Part shown: positions 43,333 through 53,582 of the stretch, piece by piece
Layout: each line of letters begins with the position of its first letter
How positions within the stretch are numbered: the first letter of the stretch is position 1
Assembly: GCF_003696265.1 (NCBI RefSeq)
Contig: NZ_RFFH01000006.1
Coordinates: 62,001-126,000, forward strand
DNA: 64,000 bases
Source: Nocardia stercoris
Lineage (GTDB): Bacteria; Actinomycetota; Actinomycetes; Mycobacteriales; Mycobacteriaceae
Direction of reading: 5' to 3'
Notes under the pieces: model-generated
The model's database searches: none
Told to the model about the DNA's origin: nothing
What the model saw: only the letters and a program-made list of their open reading frames with translations
Program-made: the position numbers and the translations under genes

Positions 43333-44967
43333 TCACAGCGGAATGTTGCCGTGCTTCTTCGGCGGCAGGGCCACCACCTTGCGCTCCAGCAGCCGCAGCG
43401 CCGAAACGATCTGGCCGCGGGTGTGCGACGGCGGGATGACCGCGTCGACGTAACCACGCTCGGCGGCCACGTACGGGTTCACCAGCGTGTCCTCGTACTC
43501 GTTCTGCAGCTCAAGGCGCAGCGCGTCGACGTCGGCACCGCTCTCGGCCGCTTCCTGCAGCTGCTTGCGGTAGACGAAGCCGACCGCGCCCGAGGCACCC
43601 ATGACCGCGATCTGAGCGGTCGGCCAGGCCAGGTTGACGTCGGCGCCCATGTGCTTGGAACCCATGACGTCGTACGCGCCGCCGTAGGCCTTGCGGGTGA
43701 TGACGGTGATCTTGCCGACCGTGGCCTCACCGTAGGCGTAGAGCAGCTTGGCGCCGCGGCGGATGATGCCGTTGTACTCCTGGCCGGTGCCGGGCAGGAA
43801 GCCCGGGACGTCGACCAGGGTGATGATCGGGATGTTGAACGCGTCGCAGGTGCGCACGAACCGCGCGGCCTTCTCCGAGGCGTCGATGTCGAGGCAGCCG
43901 GCGAACTGGGTGGGCTGGTTGGCCACGAACCCGACGCTGCGGCCGTCGATGCGGGCGAAGCCGACGATGATGTTCATCGCGCGCTCGGCCTGCACCTCCA
44001 GGAACTCACCGTCGTCGACCAGCGCCTCGATGACCTCGTGCATGTCGTAGGGCTGGTTCGGCGAGTCCGGGACGATGCTGTCCAGGGCGAGGTCGTCCTC
44101 GGTCAGCGCGTCCTCGATCGCACCGGGCAGCGCGGTCGAGGGGTAGCGCGGCGCCTCGGCCCGGTTGTTGCTGGGCAGGTAGCTGAGCAGGTCCTTGACG
44201 TAGTCGAGGGCGTCCTGCTCGCCGGAGGCGACATAGTGCGCCACACCGGATTTCGTCATGTGGGTGTGCGCGCCACCCAGGTCCTCCATGGTGACCTCTT
44301 CACCGGTGACCGTCTTGATGACGTCCGGGCCGGTCACGAACATCTGCGAGGTCTGGTCGACCATGACCACGAAGTCGGTCAGCGCGGGCGAGTACACGTG
44401 ACCACCGGCGGCCGGGCCCATGATCAGCGAGATCTGCGGGATCACGCCAGAGGCCTGGACGTTGCGGTGGAAGATCTCGCCGTACAGGCCGAGCGAGACC
44501 ACGCCCTCCTGGATGCGCGCGCCGGCGCCCTCGTTGATGCCGATCAGCGGGCGGCCGGTGGTGATGGCCAGGTCCATGACCTTGACGATCTTCTCGCCGT
44601 AGACCTCACCGAGCGACCCACCGAACACGGTGACGTCCTGGGAGAACAGGCAGACGTCACGGCCGTCGATGGTGCCGTAGCCAGTGACCACACCGTCGCC
44701 CAGCGGCCGGTTGTTCTCCAGGCCGAAGTTCACGCTACGGTGCCGCGCGAGCGCGTCGAGTTCGACGAACGAGCCCTCGTCCACCAGCGCAAGGATCCGC
44801 TCACGGGCGGTCATCTTGCCCTTGGCGTGCACCTTGTCGACCGCGGCCTCACCCATGGGGTGCTTGGCCTCGTCGAGCCGGTTGCGCAGGTCGGCCAGCT
44901 TTCCGGCGGTGGTGTGGATATCGGGGGTTCCCGCCGAACCCGGCGTGGACTGCTGGACACTCGTCAT
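43333..44967 (-). CDS. accD5: Acyl-CoA (propionyl-CoA) carboxylase beta subunit
   Basis: The 544-residue product is a carboxyltransferase with two crotonase-like halves: AAVDKVHAKGKMTARERILALVDEGSF, YGEKIVKVMDLAITTGRPLIGINEGAGARIQEG (N-half) and IPIITLVDVPGFLPGTGQEYNGIIRRGAKLLYAYGEATVGKITVITRKAYGGAYDVM (C-half, quoted in parts of the known motif). It moves carboxyl from biotin to propionyl- or acetyl-CoA. ATG 44967 is chosen since the family starts with MTSV; a longer frame starts at 44994. Gene order accD5-accE5-maf-sseA-accA3 matches M. tuberculosis apart from the inserted regulator. Confidence 0.95.
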   Translation of the reverse strand: MTSVQQSTPGSAGTPDIHTTAGKLADLRNRLDEAKHPMGEAAVDKVHAKGKMTARERILALVDEGSFVELDALARHRSVNFGLENNRPLGDGVVTGYGTIDGRDVCLFSQDVTVFGGSLGEVYGEKIVKVMDLAITTGRPLIGINEGAGARIQEGVVSLGLYGEIFHRNVQASGVIPQISLIMGPAAGGHVYSPALTDFVVMVDQTSQMFVTGPDVIKTVTGEEVTMEDLGGAHTHMTKSGVAHYVASGEQDALDYVKDLLSYLPSNNRAEAPRYPSTALPGAIEDALTEDDLALDSIVPDSPNQPYDMHEVIEALVDDGEFLEVQAERAMNIIVGFARIDGRSVGFVANQPTQFAGCLDIDASEKAARFVRTCDAFNIPIITLVDVPGFLPGTGQEYNGIIRRGAKLLYAYGEATVGKITVITRKAYGGAYDVMGSKHMGADVNLAWPTAQIAVMGASGAVGFVYRKQLQEAAESGADVDALRLELQNEYEDTLVNPYVAAERGYVDAVIPPSHTRGQIVSALRLLERKVVALPPKKHGNIPL

Positions 44968-45090
44968 GTCCCGGAGTGTAACGAGTGCCACCACCCGGGG
45001 GAACTTCAGTAGCCACTACCCACCGGTATGCAATGCCCGGTCAGGACCGGAAAGATGCCGGTCGGTAATACTGCTCACCGCGCGCGCGAA

Positions 45091-46443
45091 TCAGGCCGAA
45101 TCGCGCAAAATACCCGGTCGAGCGACGTCCAGTACCCGCGCCATGGCCTCGACCGCCCGATCCAGTTCGTCGTCGGTGACGGTCAGCGGCGGCCGGAACC
45201 GGATGCCGCGTTCGCCGGTTCCGAGCAGCAATATTTTCTCGTTCTCGCGCAGTGCGGTGACCACCGCGTCCCGCACCGCGGGCGAGGGCAGCGTCACCGC
45301 GCACAACAGCCCGCGACCACGCGGCTCGGTGATCAGCTCCGGGAACTCGGCGGCCAGCGCGGTCAGCCGGGCCAGCAGGCCCGCACCCATCCGCGCCGCC
45401 CGCCCGGCCAGATCCTCGGACTCGATCACCTCGAGAATCCGGCGCGCCCGGACCATGTCGGCGAGGTTGCCACCCCAGGTCGAGTTGATCCGCGAGCTGA
45501 CGTGGAACACATTGTCGGCGACCTCGTCGATCCGCCCGCCGGCCATCACGCCGCACACCTGTGTCTTCTTGCCGAACGCGACCAGGTCCGGGGTCAGGCC
45601 CAGCTGTTGGTAGGCCCAGTTGGTGCCGGTCGCGGCGACGCCGGTCTGCACCTCGTCGACAACGAACAGCGCGTCGAATTCCCGGCACAGCTCCTGGATG
45701 CCTTGCAGGAACCGCGGCCGCAGGTGCCGGTCGCCACCCTCGCCCTGGATCGGCTCGGCGATGAAGCAGGCGATGTCGTGCGGGTGTGCCTCGAACGCGG
45801 CGCGGGCGGCCGCGAACGCGGCGTCCTCCTCCGCGGTGAGGTCGGCGCCGGGCCGGATGTAGGGCGTGCGCAGCCGCGGCCAGTCGAACTTCGGGTAGCG
45901 ATCGGTCTTCACCGGGTCGGTGTTGGTGAGCGACAAGGTATATCCCGACCGGCCGTGGAAGGCGCCGCTGAGGTGCAGTACCCGGGTGCCGAGTTCCCTA
46001 CTGCGACCGTGCATCTCGTTGTGCCGACTCTTCCAGTCGAAGGCTGCCTTGAGCGCGTTCTCGACCGCGAGCGCGCCGCCGTCGACGAAGAACAGATGCG
46101 GTAGTGCCGGATCGCCCAGTACGCGCACGAAAGTGTCTACGAACCGGGCCATCTCGACGGTGTAGATGTCGGAGTTGCTGGGCTTGTTGAGTGCGGCCGT
46201 GGTCAGTTCGGACCGGAACTGCTCGTCCTGTGCCAGCGCCGGGTGGTTCATGCCCAGTGCCGACGACGCGAAGAACCCGAACATGTCCAGATAGGACGTG
46301 CCGTCGCGGGCGTCGACCAGGTATCGACCGGTCGAGGACTCGGTGTCCAGGACCAGGTCGAATCCGTCTGCGAGCAGGTGCGCGGCCAGGATCGGGTGGA
46401 CCTGGCCCGGGGTGACCTGCGGCACCTCGAGTTCAACAGTCAC
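45091..46443 (-). CDS. lat: L-lysine 6-aminotransferase
   Basis: The 450-residue product is a class III aminotransferase with the LAT signature: DMFGFFASSALGMNHP, FVDGGALAVENALKAAFDWK, AFHGRSGYTLSLTNT, AEPIQGEGGDRH, VVDEVQTGVAATG and the PLP-binding Lys in LVAFGKKTQVCGV. It converts L-lysine and 2-oxoglutarate to piperideine-6-carboxylate and glutamate, the first step before Pcd. GTG 46443. It lies 65 bp downstream of the lrp gene; the gap is AT-rich and probably holds its own promoter. Confidence 0.96.
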   Translation of the reverse strand: MTVELEVPQVTPGQVHPILAAHLLADGFDLVLDTESSTGRYLVDARDGTSYLDMFGFFASSALGMNHPALAQDEQFRSELTTAALNKPSNSDIYTVEMARFVDTFVRVLGDPALPHLFFVDGGALAVENALKAAFDWKSRHNEMHGRSRELGTRVLHLSGAFHGRSGYTLSLTNTDPVKTDRYPKFDWPRLRTPYIRPGADLTAEEDAAFAAARAAFEAHPHDIACFIAEPIQGEGGDRHLRPRFLQGIQELCREFDALFVVDEVQTGVAATGTNWAYQQLGLTPDLVAFGKKTQVCGVMAGGRIDEVADNVFHVSSRINSTWGGNLADMVRARRILEVIESEDLAGRAARMGAGLLARLTALAAEFPELITEPRGRGLLCAVTLPSPAVRDAVVTALRENEKILLLGTGERGIRFRPPLTVTDDELDRAVEAMARVLDVARPGILRDSA

Positions 46444-46508
46444 ACCCTCAGGCTAAGCAAATTTTTACGACATAGCTACGCCGACACAGTAAACATTACG
46501 AGCTTTAC

Positions 46509-46961
46509 TCATCTGTCATAGAATGTCTGCAGGATGATGGTGCTGCGTGTTCGGACATTGGCCGTCGCCCGGATCTCTTGCAGCAGTTGCTCGAGGCCCC
46601 GCGGCGACGCCACACGGACCAGCAGCACATAGCTCTCCTCGCCGGCCACCGAATGACATTCCTCGATACCGGGAATGTGCTGCAGGCGGGCCGGCGCGTC
46701 GTCGGGCTGGGACGGATCGAGAGGGGTGATCGCGACGAACGCCGACAACGGCTGCCCCAGGGCCTCCGGGTCCACCTTCGCCGTGTACCCGCGGATCACA
46801 CCGCGCGCCTCCAGGCGCCGCACCCGCGACTGCACCGCGGACACCGAAAGATTGGCTTTCTCGGCAAGATTGGACAGCGTCGCTCGGCCGTCGTCCATCA
46901 GTTCGCGGATCAACAGCCGATCGATATCATCCAGAACAGGTTTCGCCACCGCATCCGCCAT
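46509..46961 (-). CDS. lrpA: Lrp/AsnC-family regulator of lysine catabolism
   Basis: The 150-residue product has the Lrp helix-turn-helix (LDDIDRLLIRELMDDGRATLSNL, then AEKANLSVSAVQSRVRRLEARGVIRGY) and a C-terminal RAM effector domain (VAITPLDPSQP...GIEECHSVAGEESYVLLVRVAS). It lies between lat and the divergent pcd, as Rv3291c does, and probably senses amino acids and controls both flanking genes. ATG 46961. Confidence 0.95.
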   Translation of the reverse strand: MADAVAKPVLDDIDRLLIRELMDDGRATLSNLAEKANLSVSAVQSRVRRLEARGVIRGYTAKVDPEALGQPLSAFVAITPLDPSQPDDAPARLQHIPGIEECHSVAGEESYVLLVRVASPRGLEQLLQEIRATANVRTRSTIILQTFYDR

Positions 46962-47052
46962 GTTCCGAAAGATAACGCAGCGAACCTGACTCGTGGCACG
47001 AACCGATCGTCGTATCCCAGTTGCCGGACAGCGAATCGAAGCGGAGCACGAC

Positions 47053-48582
47053 ATGACATCCACGCTCGGCATTCCCACCACCGCAGACCTGCGCTCGCGG
47101 GCCGCCCGGGCACTGCACGCGCTCGGCGCCGATCTGCCCGAGCCCGGAAAGCTGCCGGCGCGCACCCCGATCACCGGCGGCACCCTGGCCACGCTGCAAT
47201 ACAGCGACCCGAGCGCCGTCGACGCGGCGATCACCGCTGCCGACAACGTCTTTCGGGAATGGCGCACCGTGCCCGCCCCGCGCCGGGCCGCCGTCGTGCG
47301 CCGCCTGGGTGAGCTCCTGGTGGAACACCAGGCCGCGCTGGCCGACCTGGTGACCTTGGAGGCGGGCAAGATCGGCGCCGAGGCCCGCGGCGAGGTGCAG
47401 GAGATGATCGACGTCTGCGAGTTCGCGGTCGGGCTCTCCCGGCAGCTGTACGGCCGGACCATCGCCTCCGAGCGGCCCGGGCACCGGCTGTCGGAGACCT
47501 GGCATCCGCTGGGCGTGGTCGGCGTCATCTCCGCGTTCAACTTCCCGGTCGCGGTGTGGGCCTGGAACACCGCGATCGCCCTGGTCTGCGGCGACACGGT
47601 GGTGTGGAAGCCGTCGGAGACCACGCCCTTGACCGCGCTGGCCTGTCATACCCTGCTGCGCCGGGCCGCCGTCGAAACCGGATTCGATCCGGGGATCCAT
47701 CAGCTGGTTCAGGGTGGCGCCGATGTCGGACGGCAGCTGGTCGACGACCATCGGATCGCCCTGCTCAGCGCGACCGGTTCGACCCGGATGGGCCGCACGG
47801 TAGCGCCCCGGGTCGCGGCCCGGTTCGGCCGCTGCCTGCTGGAACTGGGCGGGAACAACGCCGCGATCGTCACCCCGTCCGCGGATCTGGAACTGACCAC
47901 TCGGGCGGTGGTGTTCTCCGCGGCCGGGACCGCGGGGCAGCGGTGCACCTCGTTGCGCCGGCTGATCGTGCACGCCGATATCGCCGGGCCGCTGCTGGAA
48001 CGGCTCGACCGCGCGTATCGCCAACTGCGCGTGGGTGATCCGTTCGCCGACGGCGTCCTGGTGGGCCCGCTGATCAACGGCCAGGCCTACCAGGGAATGC
48101 AGGCGGCGATCGAGCGCGCCCGTGCCGACTACGGCGAATTGCTGTGCGGCGGTGAACGAGTCGACGTCGCCGGGGACGAGTCCTACTACGTCCGCCCGGC
48201 CGTGCTGCGCATGCACGCCCAGACCGAGGTGGTGCGCGAGGAGACGTTCGCACCCCTGCTCTACGTCATGACCTACCGCGACTTCGACCTGGCGATCGAG
48301 ATGCACAACGCGGTCTCCCAGGGCCTGTCCTCGTCCATCTTCACCACCGATCAACGCGAAGCCGAACGCTTCCTCGCCCCCGACGGCTCCGACTGCGGCA
48401 TCGCCAACGTCAATATCGGCACGTCCGGTGCCGAGATCGGTGGCGCGTTCGGCGGCGAGAAGGACACCGGAGGCGGCCGCGAATCCGGCTCCGACTCCTG
48501 GAAGGCGTACATGCGCCGGGCCACCAATACGGTCAACTACTCGAGCGAGCTCCCGCTGGCCCAGGGCATCGTCTTCGGCTGA
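47053..48582 (+). CDS. pcd: Piperideine-6-carboxylate (2-aminoadipate semialdehyde) dehydrogenase
   Basis: The 509-residue product is an NAD-dependent aldehyde dehydrogenase: WHPLGVVGVISAFNFPVAVWAWNTAIAL (cofactor site), STGSTRMGR-like ATGSTRMGRTVAP, LELGGNNAAIV with the general-base Glu, and the nucleophile Cys in GTAGQRCTSLRRL (about 298). It oxidises the product of Lat to 2-aminoadipate. Divergent from lrpA with about 90 bp between starts. ATG 47053; an upstream GTG at 46993 would enter the promoter region. Confidence 0.94.
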   Translation: MTSTLGIPTTADLRSRAARALHALGADLPEPGKLPARTPITGGTLATLQYSDPSAVDAAITAADNVFREWRTVPAPRRAAVVRRLGELLVEHQAALADLVTLEAGKIGAEARGEVQEMIDVCEFAVGLSRQLYGRTIASERPGHRLSETWHPLGVVGVISAFNFPVAVWAWNTAIALVCGDTVVWKPSETTPLTALACHTLLRRAAVETGFDPGIHQLVQGGADVGRQLVDDHRIALLSATGSTRMGRTVAPRVAARFGRCLLELGGNNAAIVTPSADLELTTRAVVFSAAGTAGQRCTSLRRLIVHADIAGPLLERLDRAYRQLRVGDPFADGVLVGPLINGQAYQGMQAAIERARADYGELLCGGERVDVAGDESYYVRPAVLRMHAQTEVVREETFAPLLYVMTYRDFDLAIEMHNAVSQGLSSSIFTTDQREAERFLAPDGSDCGIANVNIGTSGAEIGGAFGGEKDTGGGRESGSDSWKAYMRRATNTVNYSSELPLAQGIVFG

Positions 48583-48664
48583 CATCTGGGTTCCGCCACC
48601 ACAGGACGCGGGTGGAACGCCGCGCGACCACATTCTGTCGGTGCCTCGGTGCACACTGAACCTC

Positions 48665-51600
48665 GTGCAGCAGTTCTCCCGGGCGACTCAGGAGTGGTTC
48701 GACGGTGCCTTTCCGGCGCCGACGGCCGCTCAGCTGGGCGCGTGGGCGGCGATCGCGGCCGGGGAGAACACGCTGGTCATCGCGCCGACCGGGTCGGGGA
48801 AGACGTTGTCGGCGTTTCTGTGGGCGATCGACCGGCTGGCGGTGCGGGAGGAGAAGCCGCAGCGCAGCAGTTCGGTGCTCTACATCTCGCCGCTGAAGGC
48901 GCTGGCGGTGGACGTCGAGCGCAATCTGCGGGCGCCGCTGGTCGGGGTCACACAGACGGCGATCCGGTTGGGGCTGGCGGCGCCGGAGATCACGGTGGGG
49001 GTCCGCTCGGGTGATACCACCGCGGCCGCGCGACGCACGCTGGCCCGCACTCCGCCCGACATCCTGATCACCACACCCGAGTCGCTGTATCTGATGTTGA
49101 CCTCGGCGGCGCGGGAAACGCTGCGCGGCGTGCACACCGTGATCGTCGACGAGGTGCACGCGGTGGCCGGCACCAAGCGGGGTGCGCATCTGGCGTTGTC
49201 GCTGGCCCGGCTCGACGCGCTCACCGAACGCCCGGCGCAGCGCATCGGGCTGTCGGCGACCGTCCGGCCGGCCGCGGAGGTGGGCCGGTTCCTGGTCGGC
49301 TCGGCGCCCATCACGATCGTGCGGCCGCCGGCGCCGAAGACCTTCGACCTCTCGGTGCGGGTGCCGGTCGCCGACATGACCGAACCCGATGCGGGCGGCG
49401 ACGACGAGGCCACCGGTTCGATCTGGCCGCATGTCGACTCCGCGATCGTGGATCTGGTTCTGGCCCAGCGTTCTTCGATCGTGTTCGCGAATTCGCGGCG
49501 GCTGGCCGAACGGCTCACCGCCCGCCTGAACGAGACCTACGCCGAGCGGATCGGCGCGGCGGTCGATCTCGACCACCCCCCGCCGGCCCAGCAGGGCACC
49601 ACCGAGGCCAATCACGGTGCGCCGCAACTGTTGGCCCGTGCCCATCACGGCTCGGTCAGCAAGGAACAGCGCGCCGTCATCGAGGACGATCTCAAGAGCG
49701 GCCGGCTGCGGTGCGTGGTCGCCACCAGCAGCCTGGAGCTGGGCATCGACATGGGTGCGGTCGAGCTGGTGGTGCAGGTCGAGGCACCGCCGTCGGTGGC
49801 CAGCGGCCTGCAGCGGGTCGGCCGGGCGGGCCATCAGGTCGGCGAGATCTCGCGCGGCGTGCTGTTTCCCAAACATCGCACCGACGTCATCCACTCCGCG
49901 GTCACCGCCCAGCGCATGGTCACCGGGCAGATCGAGGAACTGAAGGTCCCCGCCCATCCGCTGGACGTGCTCGCCCAGCAGACCGTTGCGGCCTGCGCCC
50001 TCGAACCCCTGGACGTCGACGCCTGGTTCGACCTCGTCCGCGGCACCGGCAATTACGCCACTCTCCCCCGCTCGGCCTACGACGCGGTCCTCGACCTGCT
50101 CGCCGGGCGCTACCCCTCCGACGAGTTCGCCGAACTGCGCCCCCGCGTGGTGTGGGACCGCGACGCCGGGACCCTCACCGGCCGCCCCGGCGCGCAGCGG
50201 CTCGCGGTCACCTCCGGTGGCGCCATCCCGGATCGTGGCCTGTTCCCCGTCTTCATGGTCGGCGAAAAGGCTTCCCGGGTAGGCGAACTCGATGAGGAGA
50301 TGGTCTACGAGTCCCGCGTCGGCGACGTGTTCGCGCTCGGCGCCACCAGCTGGCGCATCGAGGAGATCACCCACGACCGTGTCCTGGTCACCCCCGCCTT
50401 CGGCCTCGCGGGCCGGCTCCCGTTCTGGCACGGCGATTCCCTGGGCCGCCCCGCCGAATTGGGTGCTGCGCTGGGCGAATTCGTGCGCACCGCCGGGCAG
50501 GCCATCGAGAGCGCGCCCGCCGCCTACTTGGAGTCGTTGGTCGCCGCGGTACCGGCCGCGCCGGCCGCCGAGCCGCTCCGGCTGGGCGAACTCCTGGCCG
50601 CGTTGCCGGGGGACGGGCGATCGGATTCGCTTCCCGAGAGCAGTTCACCGCCCGAGAGCGCGTCCGAGTCCGCCTCCCGCACACCACGGAAGACCACCGC
50701 CGGAGACACGACCGCAGCTGGAACACCCGAGCGCGCACCGCGGAAGACGGCGGGCGGCGGTACCGCGGCGCCCGGTCGGCGGAAATCCGGTAGCAGCTCG
50801 ACGCGACAAGCGACCGGGAGCACCGGAAGCGACCTCAGCGAGCTCGAACGGGTCGTCACCGCGGCCGGTCTGGACCGCTTCGCGACCGCGAATCTCGTTG
50901 CGCTGCTGAGTGAACAGCGGCAGGCGACCGGGCAGTTGCCGACCGATCGGACCCTGCTGGTCGAGCGGTTCCGCGACGAACTCGGTGACTGGCGGCTGAT
51001 CCTGCATTCGCCGTACGGCATGCCGGTGCATGCGCCGTGGGCGCTGGCGGTCGGTGCGCGGCTGCGGGAGCGGTTCGGGATGGACGCGGCACCCAACGCG
51101 TCCGACGACGGAATCGTGGTGCGGCTGCCGGACACCACCGACAGTCCGCCCGGCGCCGAGCTGTTCGTGTTCGAACCGGACGAGATCGACGACATCGTCA
51201 CCGAACAGGTGGGCGGGTCGGCGCTGTTCGCCTCCCGGTTCCGCGAATGTGCCGCGCGCGCACTGCTGTTGCCGCGCCGGGACCCGGGCCGGCGCACCCC
51301 GCTGTGGCAACAGCGGCAGCGGTCGGCGCAGCTGCTCGACGTCGCGCGCAAGTATCCGGAGTTCCCGATCCTGCTCGAGACGGTCCGCGAATGTCTGCGC
51401 GACGTCTACGATCTGCCCGCGCTGCGCGAGCTGCTCGGTTCGGTGGCCAAGCGCAAGGTGCGGCTGGTGGAGGTCGAGACGGCGACCCCGTCCCCGTTCG
51501 CCAACGCCATGCTCTTCGACTACGTCGAACAGTTCATGTACGAGGGCGACTCACCGCTGGCCGAACGACGTGCCGCCGCACTGTCGTTGGACTCGACCCT

Positions 51601-53551
51601 GCTGGCCGAACTGCTGGGCCGGGTGGAGTTGCGGGAACTGCTCGACCCGGAGGTCCTGGAGCTCACCGAGCGCGAACTGCAACGGCTCACGCCCGAACGC
51701 CAGGCCCGTGATCTCGAGGGTCTCGCCGACCTGTTCCGCCTGCTGGGTCCGCTCACCCCGCAGGAGGCCGCCGACCGCAGCACCGACGACCCGGCACCCT
51801 GGTTCGCCGAACTGGTTCGATCCCGGCGCGCTCTGGAGGTCTCCTACGCCGGACAGCAGTGGTGGGCCGGTATCGAGGACGCCGCCCGACTGCGCGACGC
51901 CCTGGGCGTCCCGCTCCCGATCGGCGTTCCGGCCGCGTTCATCGAACCGGTCGCCGACCCGCTCGGCGACCTGATCGCTCGCTACGCCCGCACGCACGGC
52001 CCGTTCACCCTCGGCGCCGTGGCGGCCCGATTCGGGCTGGGCCCGGCCGTCGCGGCCACCGCACTGCATCAGCTGAGCAGTGAAAAGCGTGTGGTGGCAG
52101 GGGAATTCACGCCCGGCGGGAGCGGCTCGGAGTGGTGTGACACCGAGGTCCTGCGCCGGCTGCGGCGCCGGTCGCTAGCGGCCGCCCGCAAGGAGGTCGA
52201 ACCGGTCGCCACCACCGCGCTGGCCCGCTTCCTGCCCGTCTGGCAGCACGTCGGCAGCGGCGAACTGCACGGCGTCGACGGCGTGGCCGCGGTGGTGGAA
52301 CAGCTTGCCGGCGTGCCGATTCCGGCCTCCGCGTGGGAGTCGCTGATCCTGCCGCCCCGCGTCCGCGACTACAGTCCCGCCCTGTTGGACGAGCTGCTGG
52401 CGTCCGGTGAGGTGGTGTGGTCAGGCCACGGCTCGATCACCGCCAAGGACGGCTGGATCGCCCTGCATCCGGCCGAACTGGCACCGTTCACCTTGCCGCC
52501 GCCCGACGAACTGGATCTCACCGAGATCCAGACTCAGTTGCTGATCGCCTTGGGTGCCACCGTGATTCCCGATCCGACCGGCAAGTCCACGCCGCAGGTC
52601 GCCGCCGGGTCCGGCGGCGCCTACTTCTTCCGGCAGCTCTCCGACGGGCTGCAGGGCCCGAGCGGCGGCGCCCTGCTCGACGATGCGGCGGCCGCCGCGG
52701 CACTGTGGGATCTGGTGTGGGCCGGGCACGTCGCCGGCGACACCTTCGCACCGGTCCGCGCGCTGCTGTCCGGCACCACCCGCAGCACCACCGCGCATCG
52801 CACGCCACGCCGCACGCCCCGCGGCCGGGCGTACCTGCCTCGCACGACGCTGCCCGCGCGGTCGGGCCCGCCCGCGGTGGCCGGACGCTGGTCGCTGCTG
52901 CCCGAGCGCGCGGCCGATCCCACCGTCCGCGCCCACGCCACCGCGGACACCCTGCTGGAGCGCTACGGCGTGGTCACCAAGGGCGCGGTCCAATCCGAAG
53001 GTGTGCCAGGCGGTTTCGCTCTGATGTACCGGGTGCTCACCGAGTTCGAGGACCGGGGCCGCTCCCGCCGCGGCTACTTCGTCGACACGCTCGGCGGCGC
53101 TCAGTTCTCCACCACCGACGTGGTCGACCGCCTGCGTTCCTTCGACACCGACCGGTCCGAGCGGAAGCCGGCCCAGGTGGCGCTGGCCCTGGCCGCCTGC
53201 GACCCGGCCAACCCGTACGGCGCCGCGCTGCCCTGGCCGAAGGAGGCGACCGCCGGCTCCGGTCACCGCCCGGGCCGCAAGGCGGGTGCGCTGGTCGTCC
53301 TGGTCGACGGCGAACTGACCCTCTACCTGGAGCGCGGCGGCCGCACCCTGCTCACCTTCACCGAGGATCCCGACGTCCGCGCCCTCGCCGCCGGCACCCT
53401 GGCCGGCCTGGTCCGCGATCGCCGCGTCGACTCCCTGGTCATCGACAAGGTCGACGGAGAATCGGTGCACGGCAACACCTTCGCCACGTTCCTGACCGAG
53501 GCCGGCTTCTCCGCCACCCCGAACGGATACCGGCTTCGGAGCAAACCGTGA
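48665..53551 (+). CDS. lhr: Large DNA helicase Lhr
   Basis: The 1628-residue product has a superfamily 2 helicase core: IAPTGSGKTLSAFLWAIDRL (Walker A, about 38-57), IVDEVHAVAGTKRGAHLALSLARL (DEVH, about 161), GLSATVRP, SSIVFANSRRLAERL, SSLELGIDMGAVELVVQVEAPPSVASGLQRVGRAGHQVG. The long C-terminal region is the Lhr-specific winged-helix/beta-barrel part. A Ser/Thr/Lys-rich linker of about 70 residues (about 655-722) interrupts it and makes the protein longer than the mycobacterial form of about 1510. It translocates 3'-5' on ssDNA and is linked to mitomycin-type DNA damage repair. GTG 48665. Confidence 0.95.
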   Translation: MQQFSRATQEWFDGAFPAPTAAQLGAWAAIAAGENTLVIAPTGSGKTLSAFLWAIDRLAVREEKPQRSSSVLYISPLKALAVDVERNLRAPLVGVTQTAIRLGLAAPEITVGVRSGDTTAAARRTLARTPPDILITTPESLYLMLTSAARETLRGVHTVIVDEVHAVAGTKRGAHLALSLARLDALTERPAQRIGLSATVRPAAEVGRFLVGSAPITIVRPPAPKTFDLSVRVPVADMTEPDAGGDDEATGSIWPHVDSAIVDLVLAQRSSIVFANSRRLAERLTARLNETYAERIGAAVDLDHPPPAQQGTTEANHGAPQLLARAHHGSVSKEQRAVIEDDLKSGRLRCVVATSSLELGIDMGAVELVVQVEAPPSVASGLQRVGRAGHQVGEISRGVLFPKHRTDVIHSAVTAQRMVTGQIEELKVPAHPLDVLAQQTVAACALEPLDVDAWFDLVRGTGNYATLPRSAYDAVLDLLAGRYPSDEFAELRPRVVWDRDAGTLTGRPGAQRLAVTSGGAIPDRGLFPVFMVGEKASRVGELDEEMVYESRVGDVFALGATSWRIEEITHDRVLVTPAFGLAGRLPFWHGDSLGRPAELGAALGEFVRTAGQAIESAPAAYLESLVAAVPAAPAAEPLRLGELLAALPGDGRSDSLPESSSPPESASESASRTPRKTTAGDTTAAGTPERAPRKTAGGGTAAPGRRKSGSSSTRQATGSTGSDLSELERVVTAAGLDRFATANLVALLSEQRQATGQLPTDRTLLVERFRDELGDWRLILHSPYGMPVHAPWALAVGARLRERFGMDAAPNASDDGIVVRLPDTTDSPPGAELFVFEPDEIDDIVTEQVGGSALFASRFRECAARALLLPRRDPGRRTPLWQQRQRSAQLLDVARKYPEFPILLETVRECLRDVYDLPALRELLGSVAKRKVRLVEVETATPSPFANAMLFDYVEQFMYEGDSPLAERRAAALSLDSTLLAELLGRVELRELLDPEVLELTERELQRLTPERQARDLEGLADLFRLLGPLTPQEAADRSTDDPAPWFAELVRSRRALEVSYAGQQWWAGIEDAARLRDALGVPLPIGVPAAFIEPVADPLGDLIARYARTHGPFTLGAVAARFGLGPAVAATALHQLSSEKRVVAGEFTPGGSGSEWCDTEVLRRLRRRSLAAARKEVEPVATTALARFLPVWQHVGSGELHGVDGVAAVVEQLAGVPIPASAWESLILPPRVRDYSPALLDELLASGEVVWSGHGSITAKDGWIALHPAELAPFTLPPPDELDLTEIQTQLLIALGATVIPDPTGKSTPQVAAGSGGAYFFRQLSDGLQGPSGGALLDDAAAAAALWDLVWAGHVAGDTFAPVRALLSGTTRSTTAHRTPRRTPRGRAYLPRTTLPARSGPPAVAGRWSLLPERAADPTVRAHATADTLLERYGVVTKGAVQSEGVPGGFALMYRVLTEFEDRGRSRRGYFVDTLGGAQFSTTDVVDRLRSFDTDRSERKPAQVALALAACDPANPYGAALPWPKEATAGSGHRPGRKAGALVVLVDGELTLYLERGGRTLLTFTEDPDVRALAAGTLAGLVRDRRVDSLVIDKVDGESVHGNTFATFLTEAGFSATPNGYRLRSKP

Positions 53552-53582
53552 TTGCGCCGATACTCCCCAGGAGGTGCACCGG

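Noticed and set aside
48428..48664. 79-codon N-terminal extension of Lhr
   Set aside because: It overlaps the 3' end of pcd and has no homology; GTG 48665 precedes the conserved helicase N-terminus directly.
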